Source: Spirochaetaceae bacterium (GTDB lineage Bacteria; Spirochaetota; Spirochaetia; PWKH01). From it: DNA of 13,849 nucleotides. The translations under genes were made by a program, and so were the position numbers. Location of the stretch: positions 1 through 13,849 of the forward strand of contig PWNW01000330.1 of assembly GCA_003557605.1 (NCBI GenBank). Reading direction: 5' to 3'. Of this stretch, positions 6,776 to 13,849 are shown one piece after another; the stretch's first letter is position 1; each line of letters starts with the position of its first letter. Under the pieces are notes generated by a model. It had not been told where the DNA came from. It ran no database searches and saw only the letters and a list, made by a program, of their open reading frames with translations.

Positions 6776-6799
6776 ACGGTATTTTTTTAATCATGGCAA
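6771..6799 (-). promoter_or_regulatory. Sigma-70 promoter for murB
   Basis: On the minus strand TTGCCA (6794-6799, 5 of 6) is 17 bases from TATGAT (6771-6776, 5 of 6), the best promoter match in the window. A start near 6764 leaves a leader of about 25 bases before ATG 6739. It rules out the upstream ATG at 6775 as the main start. Confidence 0.65.
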
Positions 6800-6807
6800 A
6801 GGGCATC

Positions 6808-6813
6808 GGGGAG
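6808..6813 (+). promoter_or_regulatory. Shine-Dalgarno that fixes the cysS start
   Basis: GGGGAG ends 8 bases before ATG 6822. The reading frame is open further upstream to 6651, but that part runs antisense through murB and its promoter and has no CysRS similarity. Confidence 0.75.
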
Positions 6814-6821
6814 AGCAGAGC

Positions 6822-8225
6822 ATGAAGATCAATTTGTACAGCACCATGGACCGGGAGGTGCGGGAGTTTATACCCCTTGAAGACACCAGGGCGGGAATGT
6901 ATGCATGCGGTCCCACGGTATACAACTATGCGCATGTGGGAAATCTGCGCACCTATATATTTGAGGACATCCTGAGACGAACCCTTGAATATGCCGGGTA
7001 TAGGGTAGAACATGTGATGAACGTCACGGATGTGGGACATCTTACTGATGATCAGGATGACGGAGAAGACAAAATGCTCAAGAGCTCCCGTGAAACCGGG
7101 ATGAGCGTCTGGGATATTGCAGATTACTACACCAAGTCATTTTTTTCAGACTTGTCCCGCCTGAGGGCCCTGGAGCCTACGGTAGTCTGCCGCGCCACCG
7201 ATCATATTGAAGATATGATTGCCCTGGTGAAGCGGCTTGAAGAACGCGGCCATACCTATGAATCAGGGGGGAATATCTATTTCAGCATAGACACCTTTCC
7301 CCAGTACGGACGCCTTGCCCGTCTGCAGCTTGATGATCTGCAGTCAGGTGCCCGTATTGCAGTCGATGAGAACAAGCGCAATCCCAAGGACTTTGTCCTC
7401 TGGTTCACGAAATCAAAGTTTGAAAACCAGGTAATGCTCTGGGACTCTCCTTGGGGGAAGGGTTACCCCGGGTGGCATCTTGAATGCAGCGCCATGAGCA
7501 TGAAATACCTTGGAGAGCAGTTTGATATTCACTGCGGAGGGACCGACCATATTTCTGTTCACCATACCAATGAGATTGCACAGTCAGAAGCGGCCACCGG
7601 AAAGCCCTGGGTGCGCTGGTGGTGTCATGGGGAGTTCCTGCTGGATGAGACAGGAAAAATGTCGAAGTCCAAGGGAGATTTTCTGACCCTGGACTTTCTG
7701 GAGAAGCAGGGGTATGAAGCGGACGACTACCGGTACTTCTGTCTCGGCGCACATTACCGGTCACAGCTGCGGTTCTCCTTTGAAGCGCTTGATCATGCCC
7801 GGACTAGCAGAAAGAATTTGATATCCCGGATACTGGAACTGAAACGGTCAGGTGTTCCGCTTCCTCCCGGACCGGAGGCTTCAGAGTATCTTGGGAGGTT
7901 TGAACAGCATGCCGGTGAGGACCTGAACATGCCCCGATGCCTTTCGGAGCTCTGGGGTCTTGTGAAGGATTCCTCAATTCCCCCGCAGCAGCGGCTTGCT
8001 GCGGCATACCAGATGGACACCATTCTCGCTGTGGGCATCCGAGAAGCTGAGCAGCCGGAGGCAGGAGAACTTGATGAGGAGCTCCAGGAACTGATTCTGC
8101 AGCGTGAAGAGGCCAGGAGACAGAAAGAGTATTCCCGGGCTGATGAATTACGTGATATACTGCTTAAACGCGGTATAGAAATCCAGGATACACCCTCCGG
8201 CACAGTCTGGAAAAAAAGAGTGTAA
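6822..8225 (+). CDS. cysS: Cysteine--tRNA ligase
   Basis: This class I synthetase charges tRNA(Cys) with cysteine. The 467-residue protein shows MYACGPTVYNYAHVGNLR (26-43) with zinc ligand C29 and the HIGH-type signature HVGN (38-41). WHLECSAMS (218-226) supplies C222. VHHTNEIAQSE (246-256) supplies H247 and E251, completing the C/C/H/E zinc site that selects cysteine. The KMSKS loop is GKMSKSKGDF (278-287). NVTDVGHLTDDQ followed by an acidic GEDKM segment (67-85) is the longer variant of the connective region. E. coli has a shorter form there. The C-terminal part (about 320-467) is the helical DALR-type and anticodon-binding region, ending REEARRQKEYSRADELRD (428-445). It is the first gene of a probable cysS / sigma / anti-sigma operon, with 27 bases to the sigma gene. 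Confidence 0.97.
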   Translation: MKINLYSTMDREVREFIPLEDTRAGMYACGPTVYNYAHVGNLRTYIFEDILRRTLEYAGYRVEHVMNVTDVGHLTDDQDDGEDKMLKSSRETGMSVWDIADYYTKSFFSDLSRLRALEPTVVCRATDHIEDMIALVKRLEERGHTYESGGNIYFSIDTFPQYGRLARLQLDDLQSGARIAVDENKRNPKDFVLWFTKSKFENQVMLWDSPWGKGYPGWHLECSAMSMKYLGEQFDIHCGGTDHISVHHTNEIAQSEAATGKPWVRWWCHGEFLLDETGKMSKSKGDFLTLDFLEKQGYEADDYRYFCLGAHYRSQLRFSFEALDHARTSRKNLISRILELKRSGVPLPPGPEASEYLGRFEQHAGEDLNMPRCLSELWGLVKDSSIPPQQRLAAAYQMDTILAVGIREAEQPEAGELDEELQELILQREEARRQKEYSRADELRDILLKRGIEIQDTPSGTVWKKRV

Positions 8226-8252
8226 CCTTCCAGGGGCAGTGTTGTTAAAGTT

Positions 8253-8780
8253 ATGGAAGTGAAAAGCAGCGGCTACGAGTCATTTCAGCGGGTCTATAAA
8301 GAGGTATTTCCGGTTATTATGCGGGTTGCCTATCATGTGACCTACAATGTTGATGCCGCTGAGGACATCTGCCAGGAGGCATTTATTAGGTTCTACAACC
8401 GCGAGCTGACATTTCCATCGGTTGACGAGGCAAAATACTGGCTGATTCGGGTAGCTAAGAACTTGTCAATAAATTATGTGAAGCGTAAGGGAAGGGAACA
8501 GGCAGCCTTTGATAAAATCAAGCGTCAGCCCCTGCCTGCCATGAGGACCGGCGAAGAGCAGGTCCTCGGCAATGAGACCCGTGAGGTTGTACAGCGGGCT
8601 ATTGAGAAACTTCCTGAAAAGCTTCGCACGGTCTTGATCCTTAAGGAGTACGGTGATTTGAATTATCGTGAGATAGGTGACATCCTTCATATTACTGAAA
8701 GCAATGTGAAGGTCAGGGCCCACAGGGCAAGGCTTCAGCTTATGAAGTTAATCGACCAGGAGGATATACATGTGTCTTGA
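8253..8780 (+). CDS. ECF-family RNA polymerase sigma factor
   Basis: The 175-residue protein is a group IV (extracytoplasmic function) sigma factor that directs RNA polymerase to its own promoter set. Region 2 spans about residues 10-79, with DAAEDICQEAFIRFYN (34-49) for core binding and YWLIRVAKNLSINYVKRK (62-79) for -10 contact. A linker of about 30 residues follows. Region 4 spans about 112-168, with KLPEKLRTVLILKEYGDLNY (119-138) and the helix-turn-helix IGDILHITESNVKVRAHRAR (141-160). There is no region 3 or 1.1. The start ATG has no good Shine-Dalgarno: CAGGGG is 16 bases away and only TAAAG is near. Translation may therefore depend on ribosomes leaving cysS. It overlaps the anti-sigma gene by 11 bases. 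Its position matches, from memory, the sigma-24-like TP0092 of T. pallidum. Confidence 0.93.
   Translation: MEVKSSGYESFQRVYKEVFPVIMRVAYHVTYNVDAAEDICQEAFIRFYNRELTFPSVDEAKYWLIRVAKNLSINYVKRKGREQAAFDKIKRQPLPAMRTGEEQVLGNETREVVQRAIEKLPEKLRTVLILKEYGDLNYREIGDILHITESNVKVRAHRARLQLMKLIDQEDIHVS
8758..8763 (+). promoter_or_regulatory. Strong Shine-Dalgarno for the anti-sigma gene
   Basis: AGGAGG ends 6 bases before ATG 8770, inside the sigma gene. It is much stronger than the sigma gene's own site, which would favour an excess of anti-sigma over sigma. Confidence 0.75.
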
Positions 8781-9477
8781 TGATCAGGTACTGTCATCAT
8801 ATATTGACGGAGAACTCCAGGAACCCTGGAAAACTCAAGTGGAAGAACATATTTCTCACTGTAAAGAGTGCCGCGAGCGCTACGAGGAGTTTGCCAGAAT
8901 GGACCAGACTCTTTTTGAGACGCGGCTGAGGAATGATGAGTTTTCCATGCAGCAGCAGAGGGTATGGAAATATCTGGAGAAGACCTGCATGCCCGCACAG
9001 CCGAAGAAGTTCCGCCATAAGCGGATTGCCTTTTCCGCACCTGCATTTGCAGCTGCGGCAGCTGCGCTGGTTCTGCTTCTTGGTGCAAATGTGTTTCTCC
9101 TCCGAGGACTGGGCTCATCCGGCTCTTCCGGGGAGTTCCAGATTCCCACTTTAACTGCACAGTCGGAGGGAAACGGTCTGATCAATGGGAACGGTGCAGA
9201 AGATTCCCTGATCAGCGTCAGTGCCCGCACCCATATAACATCATCCATTGCACCCCAGGAGCTGACAGTTGAGGAGCTGCTGGTGCTTCTTGAACAGAAG
9301 GGATTTGAAGTTGAACTGAAGAGAGCTGATTCATCAGTCCCTGCTCAGCAGGATCTTTCTCCTGCAGCTCTGCTCGGAGCTCCATCCCGGGAAGCTGATT
9401 CCGATGAGCAGGAAGATGAGAATGATGACGAAGAGCAGAAGCAGAGTGACGGCTGGGATGACTGGGATGATGAGTAA
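8770..9477 (+). CDS. Membrane anti-sigma factor with zinc-finger (ZAS) domain
   Basis: The 235-residue protein is the likely inhibitor of the sigma factor encoded just before it. The N-terminal cytoplasmic part shows VLSSYIDGELQ (7-17), typical of ZAS domains. The motif H27-x3-C31-x2-C34 (HISHCKEC) follows, and C2 stands 25 residues before H27, close to the C11-H37-C41-C44 zinc set of RsrA. A linker (35-84, with C73) leads to one transmembrane helix (about 86-111), rich in Ala and Leu and preceded by basic KKFRHKR. The outside part (about 112-235) has a Gly/Ser/Asn-rich stretch, a short helix-like LTVEELLVLLEQKGFEVELK (165-184) and a highly acidic tail (208-235, 17 of 28 Asp/Glu) ending DGWDDWDDE. 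No known sensor domain was recognised there. It is the last gene before the terminator at 9538. Confidence 0.88.
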   Translation: MCLDDQVLSSYIDGELQEPWKTQVEEHISHCKECRERYEEFARMDQTLFETRLRNDEFSMQQQRVWKYLEKTCMPAQPKKFRHKRIAFSAPAFAAAAAALVLLLGANVFLLRGLGSSGSSGEFQIPTLTAQSEGNGLINGNGAEDSLISVSARTHITSSIAPQELTVEELLVLLEQKGFEVELKRADSSVPAQQDLSPAALLGAPSREADSDEQEDENDDEEQKQSDGWDDWDDE

Positions 9478-9537
9478 GTATTACGGCAGCTCACACCGTG
9501 CAGATATTTGAAACTTAATTAAATTGTGGTGTTTTCG

Positions 9538-9565
9538 GGGAGGCATTGTATGCTTCCCTTTTTTT
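9538..9565 (+). terminator. Intrinsic terminator of the cysS / sigma / anti-sigma operon
   Basis: GGGAGGCA (9538-9545) pairs with TGCTTCCC (9551-9558), 8 bp with one G-U, around a 5-base loop. It is followed at once by seven T (9559-9565). It lies 60 bases after the anti-sigma stop. Confidence 0.9.
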
Positions 9566-9580
9566 GTGTTCACCCGTGAG

Positions 9581-9609
9581 TTGTATTTTCCCCTGCATTT
9601 TGATAGTAT
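9581..9609 (+). promoter_or_regulatory. Possible promoter for valS
   Basis: TTGTAT (9581-9586) is 17 bases from TAGTAT (9604-9609), just after the terminator and about 60 bases before the valS start. The match is modest (3 and 4 of 6). The position after a strong terminator says that a valS promoter must be near. The rest of the 192-base gap shows nothing clear and no T-box-like element. Confidence 0.4.
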
Positions 9610-9669
9610 CTCGCATACACTTCACTCAGAAGCATCGTATCTGGTGGTATTCCTGGAAGGAGCAGTATC

Positions 9670-12312
9670 ATGAAGCGTGTGGAGCTATCTAAGGCCTACA
9701 ATCCTAAGGAATTCGAAGGGCCGATCTACAGTCAGTGGGAATCGGCATCTGCCTTTGGACCGAAACATTCCGATAAGGACCCCTATGTCATTGTCATTCC
9801 CCCTCCGAATGTGACGGGGGTGCTTCATATGGGGCATGGACTGAACAATTCCCTCCAGGATGTGCTCATCAGGTATGAACGCATGACAGGACGCCCGACT
9901 TTGTGGCTTCCAGGCACGGACCATGCGGGAATCGCTACTCAGAATGTGGTGGACAGGATGCTTCGTCAAAGGGGAATTGACCGGCTGGAGCTGGGAAGGG
10001 AAGCCTTTGTTGAGGAGACATGGAAAGTCAAGGATTCCCATCAGAAGACTATAATTAACCAGCTCAAAAAGATTGGGTCCTCCTGCGACTGGTCCCGGGA
10101 GCGGTTTACCCTTGATGAGGGTCTTTCCAGGGCAGTACGTGAGGTCTTTGTTTCGCTCTATGAAAAGGGACTGGTGTACCGGAGCAACTATCTGGTGAAC
10201 TGGTGCGTGTCCTGCGGTACTGCTTTGTCGGATGACGAAGTTGAGCACCGTGAAATCTCCGGCAGGCTCTACCGGATCCGGTATCCCTTTGCCGACGGAA
10301 GCGGATGTATTGAAATTGCAACTACCCGTCCGGAAACCATGCTCGGAGATACCGCTGTGGCGGTGAATCCTGAAGATGAACGGTATGCCGATCTTATCGG
10401 CAGGACGCTGATGCTGCCCTTGGCGGAGCGGGAAATACCGATAGTTGCCGACAGCTATGTTTCCATGGAATTTGGTACCGGCATGGTGAAGATAACCCCT
10501 GCCCATGATCCCAATGACTGGGAAATTGGAAAGCGCCACAGTCTGGAGGAGGTGAATATCCTCAATCCCGACGGGACCCTCAGCGAGGCAGTTCCTTACA
10601 AGTACCGGGGGATGAAGGCCCTTCAGGCAAGAAAGGCTGTGGTGGAGGACCTGATATCAGGAGGGTTCTTCATCGGGGAATCGGACCATCAGCATCAGGT
10701 AGGACACTGCTACCGATGCGACACAGTGATAGAACCCTATCTTTCAGACCAGTGGTTTGTCTCCATGGAATCAATGGCACAGAAGGCCCTGAAGGCATGG
10801 GAGGACGGGAAGATCAAGTTTTATCCCAAGCGGTGGGAGAACACCTACACCCACTGGCTGAAGCATATCAGGGACTGGTGCATCAGCCGGCAGCTGTGGT
10901 GGGGCCACCGGATTCCTGTGTGGTACTGCCGAAGCTGCGGTGAAATAACCGTATCACGGGTGGATGTCTCTGTCTGCGCTTCCTGCAGCAGTGAAGACAT
11001 CCGGCAGGATGATGATGTTCTTGATACCTGGTTCTCGTCCTGGCTATGGCCCTTTTCAACTCTTGGATGGCCCGATGATACGGAAGATTTGAAGCAGTTT
11101 TTCCCGACAAACACCCTGGTTACCGGATACGACATTATCTTTTTTTGGGTTGCCAGAATGATTATGGCAAGTCTTGAATTTATGGGCGAGGTCCCCTTCA
11201 GGGATATTTACATCACCGGACTGGTGAGGGACATAGAGGGAAAAAAGATGTCCAAGTCTGCGGGCAACGGGATTGATCCCCTTGAGGTGGTAGATATCTA
11301 CGGTGCTGATGCCATGCGCTTCACCCTCAGCTTTATGGCTGCCCAGGGACAGGACATTCTGATCAATATGGATTCATTCAAGATGGGATCCCGTTTCTGC
11401 AACAAGATATGGAATGCTGCCCGGTTTATTCTGATGAATCTTGAGGGCGCTGAGCTTCTGGATGTGGACCGCAGCCGGTTTACCGCCATGGACCGCTGGA
11501 TATTCCATCGCCTCAGCGAGGCTGCAGGCCAGACGGCAGCAGCGTTTTCGTCATTCCGTTTCAATGACGCGTCCCAGACAGTCTATGAGTTTTTCTGGAA
11601 CGATGTGTGTGACTGGTATATCGAGGCATCAAAGCCCTCCCTGTACTCCAGCGATGCAGATGAGAGAAACCGATGTGTTTCGGTGCTGCTTGAGGTGCTT
11701 AAGCAGTCCATGAGTCTGCTGCATCCCTTTGTTCCTTTTATCACAGAGGAGATTTATCAGAAGCTTCCCAACACCGAAGGGCTTGTGATTGAAGCGCCCT
11801 ATCCGGTATACCGGAAGGAAGATATCGATGCTGCCAATGCCGATGCTGCATCCAGGATGCAGGAGGCGGTGCGGGGCATCAGGACCCTGAGAAGCGAGTT
11901 TACCATTCCCCCTGAGAAAAAGATCAAGGCGGTCATACGAACTGAACCAGGATTTCCTGCTGCAGCATTTTTTCAGCAGCACCGCAGTTTGATTGCCTCC
12001 TTTGTAAATGCCGAATCCCTGGAGATTGCTGAACATATCGATGATGCAGCTGGAAGCGTTCCTGTCAGCGGGATCGGCTATGAGGCGCTGGTATATGTGC
12101 GTGACAGCATAGATGTGGAGAAGGAGACTGCTAAACTGAAAAAGGAGCAGAAGCAGCTTTCCTCTCAGCTGAAATCAGTGCAGGGAAAACTTTCAAATGA
12201 TGCATTCCTCAGCAGAGCGCCCGCTTCTGTTATTGAAAAGGAACAGGGAAAACAACAGGAATTCGAAGAAAGGCTGGAGAAAATTTCTCGATATCTCTCC
12301 GATTTAGCCTGA
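9670..12312 (+). CDS. valS: Valine--tRNA ligase
   Basis: This class I synthetase charges tRNA(Val) and edits mischarged threonine. The 880-residue length is typical. Signatures in order: the HIGH motif as PPPNVTGVLHMGH (44-56), LPGTDHAGIATQNVV (80-94), the CP1 editing domain (about 200-340) with ATTRPETMLGDTAVAVNP and TPAHDPNDWEIG, DWCISRQLWWGHRIPVWYC, the valine-specific DVLDTWFSSWLWPFSTLGWP, and the KMSKS loop (526-530) as KKMSKSAGNG. Three CxxC pairs are seen: C179/C182, C347/C350, and a zinc-ribbon-like set C420/C423 with C436/C439. The anticodon domain follows, with FFWNDVCDWYIEASKPSLY. The C-terminus (about 812-880) is the Lys/Glu/Gln-rich coiled coil that holds tRNA. AAGGAG lies 7 bases before the ATG. 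It appears to be a single-gene unit ahead of glyA. Confidence 0.97.
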   Translation: MKRVELSKAYNPKEFEGPIYSQWESASAFGPKHSDKDPYVIVIPPPNVTGVLHMGHGLNNSLQDVLIRYERMTGRPTLWLPGTDHAGIATQNVVDRMLRQRGIDRLELGREAFVEETWKVKDSHQKTIINQLKKIGSSCDWSRERFTLDEGLSRAVREVFVSLYEKGLVYRSNYLVNWCVSCGTALSDDEVEHREISGRLYRIRYPFADGSGCIEIATTRPETMLGDTAVAVNPEDERYADLIGRTLMLPLAEREIPIVADSYVSMEFGTGMVKITPAHDPNDWEIGKRHSLEEVNILNPDGTLSEAVPYKYRGMKALQARKAVVEDLISGGFFIGESDHQHQVGHCYRCDTVIEPYLSDQWFVSMESMAQKALKAWEDGKIKFYPKRWENTYTHWLKHIRDWCISRQLWWGHRIPVWYCRSCGEITVSRVDVSVCASCSSEDIRQDDDVLDTWFSSWLWPFSTLGWPDDTEDLKQFFPTNTLVTGYDIIFFWVARMIMASLEFMGEVPFRDIYITGLVRDIEGKKMSKSAGNGIDPLEVVDIYGADAMRFTLSFMAAQGQDILINMDSFKMGSRFCNKIWNAARFILMNLEGAELLDVDRSRFTAMDRWIFHRLSEAAGQTAAAFSSFRFNDASQTVYEFFWNDVCDWYIEASKPSLYSSDADERNRCVSVLLEVLKQSMSLLHPFVPFITEEIYQKLPNTEGLVIEAPYPVYRKEDIDAANADAASRMQEAVRGIRTLRSEFTIPPEKKIKAVIRTEPGFPAAAFFQQHRSLIASFVNAESLEIAEHIDDAAGSVPVSGIGYEALVYVRDSIDVEKETAKLKKEQKQLSSQLKSVQGKLSNDAFLSRAPASVIEKEQGKQQEFEERLEKISRYLSDLA

Positions 12313-12322
12313 CAGCAGGTTC

Positions 12323-12349
12323 TTGACAGCCCGAAGGGTGCATTATACC
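12323..12349 (+). promoter_or_regulatory. Probable promoter for glyA
   Basis: A perfect TTGACA (12323-12328) is followed after 15 bases by TATACC (12344-12349, 4 of 6). The spacing is short. Moving the -10 to a 17-base spacing (TACCCT) gives a poorer match. A small 5-bp stem AGGGT/ACCCT (12335-12351) overlaps the -10. No U tract follows, so it is not a convincing valS terminator. Confidence 0.45.
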
Positions 12350-12383
12350 CTGTGTATCTCTATGTGAACAAAAGGAGTCGATT

Positions 12384-13849
12384 ATGAGTGAGTCATTGGT
12401 TGCTCAATACGTAGCTCAGACTGATGCGGACAGTCTTGATACGTCACTGATTATGTATCTTGCCCAGCTTGAGCAGGTCGCCGCAGTTTCTCCGAAAACC
12501 GCAGGACTGATTGTGCAGGAGCTTCTTGACCAGCGCAGCAGTCTGAAACTGATTGCCAGCGAAAACTACAGTTCCCTTGCTGTGCAGGCGGCGATGGGAA
12601 ATCTTCTTACGGACAAGTATGCTGAAGGGTTTCCCTATCACCGCTTCTATGCAGGATGCAGGAACGTGGATGAGCTGGAGGCTGAGGCTGTCAGCACAGC
12701 CTGCAGGCTCTTCGGTGCTGAACACGCCTATGTGCAGCCCCACAGCGGGGCGGATGCCAACCTTGTGGCATTCTGGGCAATCCTCCAGACGAGAGTTGCT
12801 GTTCCGGCATTGGAGCAGATTGGAGAAAGCAATCCGGCAAATCTGAAACGGTCTGACTGGAATGCCGTCAGAAGGCTGACTGGAAATCAGAAACTGGTAG
12901 GCCTTGATTACTATTCGGGCGGTCATCTCACCCACGGGTATCGGCATAATGTCTCGGCCTACATGTTTGACGCCCATTCATACAGCGTCAACAAGAAGAC
13001 CGGCCTGATTGACTACGACAGGCTGGAGAATCAGGTGAAGCGGCTGAAGCCCCTTATTCTCCTGGCAGGATACAGCGCATATCCCCGTCTGATTGACTTC
13101 CGTCGTCTCAGGGAGATTGCTGACACCACCGGTGCCGTGCTCATGGTCGATATGGCCCATTTTGCCGGCCTGGTGGCAGGAAAGGTGATGACCGGTGACT
13201 ATGATCCCGTACCGTTTGCTGATGTTATTACCTCAACTACCCATAAGACCCTCCGTGGTCCCCGGGGAGGGCTGGTGCTGTGCAGGAAGGAGTTTGCCGA
13301 TGCCGTGGATAAGGGATGCCCCATGGTGCTCGGAGGGCCCCTTCCCCATGTGATTGCAGCCAAGGCTGTGGCCTTCATAGAAGCTGAGAAGAGCTCATTC
13401 CAGGAATATGCCCAGAGGGTAGTGGACAACTGCCGGATTTTGGCACAGGAGTGCATTGAGCTTGGTATGTCTGTTGCCACCGGCGGAACAGATAACCACC
13501 TGATGCTGCTGGATGTCCGGGATTTCGGGATCAACGGACGTCAGGCTGAGTCTGTGCTGAGGGAATGCGGCATTACCCTTAACAGGAATGCGCTGCCCTA
13601 TGACCCCAACGGTCCATGGTATACCAGCGGTCTGCGCATCGGAACCCCTGCGGTGACCACTCTGGGCATGGGTGAATTTGAAATGAAGGAAATTGCATCA
13701 ATTATCAAGCTGGTCCTGCAGAACACCTCACCGAAGGAAATCGTAAAAGGAAGACTGGCAGGTCAGCTGAGCAAGGCTAAGTACGACATCGATGCAACCG
13801 TAGTGGAGGCTGCAAGAAGACGGGTAGCTGCGCTGCTTGATGTCTATAA
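12384..13849 (+). CDS. glyA: Serine hydroxymethyltransferase, long form, 3' end outside window
   Basis: GlyA is a PLP enzyme that turns serine and tetrahydrofolate into glycine and methylene-tetrahydrofolate. 488 full codons are visible, and the frame is still open at the right edge (last codon TAT, then AA). The TAA formed by the final three bases is out of frame. Seen are LIASENYSS (56-64), KYAEGFPYHRFYAGC (78-92) where E. coli has YAEGYPGKRYYGGC, YVQPHSGADANL (116-127), SGGHLTHGYRHN (178-189), VLMVDMAHFAGLVAG (252-266), the PLP lysine K288 in STTHKTLRGPRGG (284-296), TGGTDNHLMLLDV and TSGLRIGTPAVT. About 31 extra residues (roughly 136-168) lie between QPHSG and GGHLTHG, and the N-terminus is about 24 residues longer than in E. 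coli. AAGGAG lies 6 bases before the ATG. Confidence 0.95.
   Translation, partial: MSESLVAQYVAQTDADSLDTSLIMYLAQLEQVAAVSPKTAGLIVQELLDQRSSLKLIASENYSSLAVQAAMGNLLTDKYAEGFPYHRFYAGCRNVDELEAEAVSTACRLFGAEHAYVQPHSGADANLVAFWAILQTRVAVPALEQIGESNPANLKRSDWNAVRRLTGNQKLVGLDYYSGGHLTHGYRHNVSAYMFDAHSYSVNKKTGLIDYDRLENQVKRLKPLILLAGYSAYPRLIDFRRLREIADTTGAVLMVDMAHFAGLVAGKVMTGDYDPVPFADVITSTTHKTLRGPRGGLVLCRKEFADAVDKGCPMVLGGPLPHVIAAKAVAFIEAEKSSFQEYAQRVVDNCRILAQECIELGMSVATGGTDNHLMLLDVRDFGINGRQAESVLRECGITLNRNALPYDPNGPWYTSGLRIGTPAVTTLGMGEFEMKEIASIIKLVLQNTSPKEIVKGRLAGQLSKAKYDIDATVVEAARRRVAALLDVY

Noticed and set aside
6651..6821. A 57-residue N-terminal extension of cysS containing a hydrophobic segment, which could look like a membrane anchor.
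   Set aside because: It runs antisense through the murB start and across both promoters. A good Shine-Dalgarno (6808-6813) and CysRS similarity both place the start at 6822.
9478..9669. A T-box or other riboswitch ahead of valS.
   Set aside because: The gap holds the upstream terminator and only about 60 bases of leader, with no T-box consensus, specifier stem or antiterminator.
9685..10539. A 284-residue open frame antisense to valS.
   Set aside because: It mirrors the codon pattern of valS, has no recognisable motif and no ribosome-binding site. valS is certain on the other strand.
12335..12351. An intrinsic terminator for valS.
   Set aside because: The stem is only 5 bp, lacks a U tract and overlaps the probable glyA promoter.
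13847..13849. The final TAA as the glyA stop codon.
   Set aside because: The glyA frame from 12384 reads TAT at 13845-13847 followed by AA, so the TAA is out of frame and the gene continues past the edge.
1..13849. A CRISPR array, transposon, prophage, biosynthetic cluster or other accessory system.
   Set aside because: No spaced direct repeats, transposase, integrase, phage or cluster-type genes were seen. Nearly all the space is filled by housekeeping genes.

Overview
The window reads as chromosome from a free-living spirochaete with moderate GC. The main pointer is the block murB / cysS / ECF sigma factor / zinc-finger anti-sigma, which from memory is also the order in Treponema pallidum (around TP0090-TP0093). 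A long GlyA of the type I recall from spirochaetes and chlamydiae supports this. A DAHP synthase gene implies aromatic amino acid synthesis, unlike the reduced pathogenic treponemes. No mobile elements, CRISPR arrays, rRNA or tRNA genes were seen. The organism assignment is inference from gene content, not from a search.

Left part (1-3100): the 5' end of asnS leaves the window on the minus strand. Divergent from it is a WalJ/YycJ-type metallo-beta-lactamase-fold nuclease. It is followed by a class I DAHP synthase gene overlapping a DJ-1/YajL-family gene by 8 bases. A strong 11-bp hairpin separates this pair from ackA, which converges on it from the minus strand.

Middle (3109-6739): ackA (minus) carries a C-terminal extension of about 45 residues. 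A 143-base divergent gap with an 8-bp inverted repeat separates it from a 423-residue exported, beta-rich protein that I do not recognise. That gene converges on murB and overlaps its 3' end by 13 bases.

Right part (6740-13849): murB and cysS diverge from an 82-base gap that holds two face-to-face sigma-70-like promoters with overlapping -10 boxes, plus an inverted repeat. cysS runs into an ECF sigma gene and its overlapping membrane anti-sigma gene, which has a Cys/His zinc motif. This unit ends at a classical intrinsic terminator. valS follows with its own promoter-like sequence. Then comes glyA, which is still open at the right edge, so its end is missing.

Most of the window is housekeeping: three aminoacyl-tRNA synthetases, one-carbon metabolism, acetate/ATP metabolism and cell-wall precursor synthesis. 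The places most worth a second look are the sigma/anti-sigma pair behind cysS, the shared murB/cysS promoter, the unrecognised exported protein, and the lineage-specific changes in AckA and GlyA. I found no convincing novel multi-gene system.
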